This document shows positions 5,911 to 5,935 of a DNA stretch of 5,935 nt, in pieces. The stretch lies in NCBI GenBank assembly GCA_007130415.1, contig SLSN01000043.1, positions 1-5,935 on the forward strand. Direction: 5' to 3'. How positions within the stretch are numbered: position 1 is the first letter of the stretch; each line of letters begins with the position of its first letter. The DNA comes from Patescibacteria group bacterium (GTDB taxonomy: Bacteria; Patescibacteriota; Dojkabacteria; SC72; T1SED10-24). The notes beneath the pieces are model-generated. The model saw only the letters and a program-made list of their open reading frames with translations, was not told the origin of the DNA and did not search any database. A program made the translations under genes and the position numbers.

Positions 5911-5935
5911 CTTTTTTGTTCATTTCTTGAATTGC
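5900..5935 (-). CDS. possible C-terminal end of the upstream gene (mraZ position), partial
   Basis: From the right window edge a minus-strand frame is open and reads AIQEMNKKDDK, then TAA at 5900-5902, overlapping the rsmH start by 11 nt. In dcw clusters mraZ normally sits directly upstream of rsmH, and a polar, lysine-rich tail would be acceptable for MraZ. Eleven residues cannot prove it. The competing frame NSRNEQKR ends in a TGA at 5907-5909 that forms an ATGA overlap with rsmH, and the third frame stops at 5920-5922. One of them is presumably the real upstream gene. Confidence 0.3.
   Translation of the reverse strand, partial: AIQEMNKKDDK

Noticed and set aside
1..5935. CRISPR arrays, tRNA or rRNA genes, insertion sequences, riboswitches, genetic code change
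   Set aside because: No spaced direct repeats, no cloverleaf or rRNA-like stretch, no transposase or terminal repeats, gaps too short for riboswitches, and no in-frame TGA in any complete gene.

Overview
This 5.9 kb window is low in G+C and almost entirely coding. It reads as part of a small, compact bacterial genome. No gene start in it has a recognisable Shine-Dalgarno sequence, gaps between genes are 5 to 70 bases, and convergent genes overlap at their 3' ends. Two genes (tatD and the glycoside hydrolase gene) have a perfect TATAAT placed so close to the ATG that a leaderless mRNA is expected. Together with a pared-down cell-wall/division cluster, this fits a Candidate Phyla Radiation (Patescibacteria) lineage better than a Firmicute with the same gene order. 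The lineage is inferred, not proven. All full-length genes read through with the standard code and end in TAA or TAG.

Layout from right to left, following transcription of the minus strand. At 5900-5935 there may be the last codons of an upstream gene, in the position where mraZ usually lies. Then come rsmH (5032-5910, 16S rRNA m4C1402 methyltransferase), an ftsL-like gene (4668-5021, small bitopic coiled-coil division protein) and a class B penicillin-binding protein of the FtsI/PBP2 type (2878-4662). These are 5-10 nt apart and form the start of a classical dcw cluster. Where mur genes, mraY or ftsW would normally follow, there is instead a membrane-anchored family 18 glycoside hydrolase (1670-2857) with all catalytic acids intact. 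It may have its own leaderless promoter.

The GH18 gene converges on a plus-strand gene (962-1681) and overlaps it by 12 nt. That gene encodes an unrecognised, very acidic, membrane-anchored protein. Its exported part carries two similar four-cysteine modules (C-x20/21-C-x-C-x6/7-C) either side of a central region with two more cysteines. It is the least explained gene in the window. It shares a 70-base divergent promoter region with a minus-strand tatD-type metal-dependent DNase (25-891). The 3' end of tatD overlaps a likely plus-strand partial gene (3-62).

Functionally, 1670-5910 looks like a septal wall unit: RsmH by conserved linkage, FtsL to scaffold, FtsI to cross-link peptidoglycan, and the GH18 enzyme probably to cut wall or another beta-1,4-GlcNAc polymer. 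The cysteine-rich protein may be a surface protein, but nothing in the sequence assigns it a partner.
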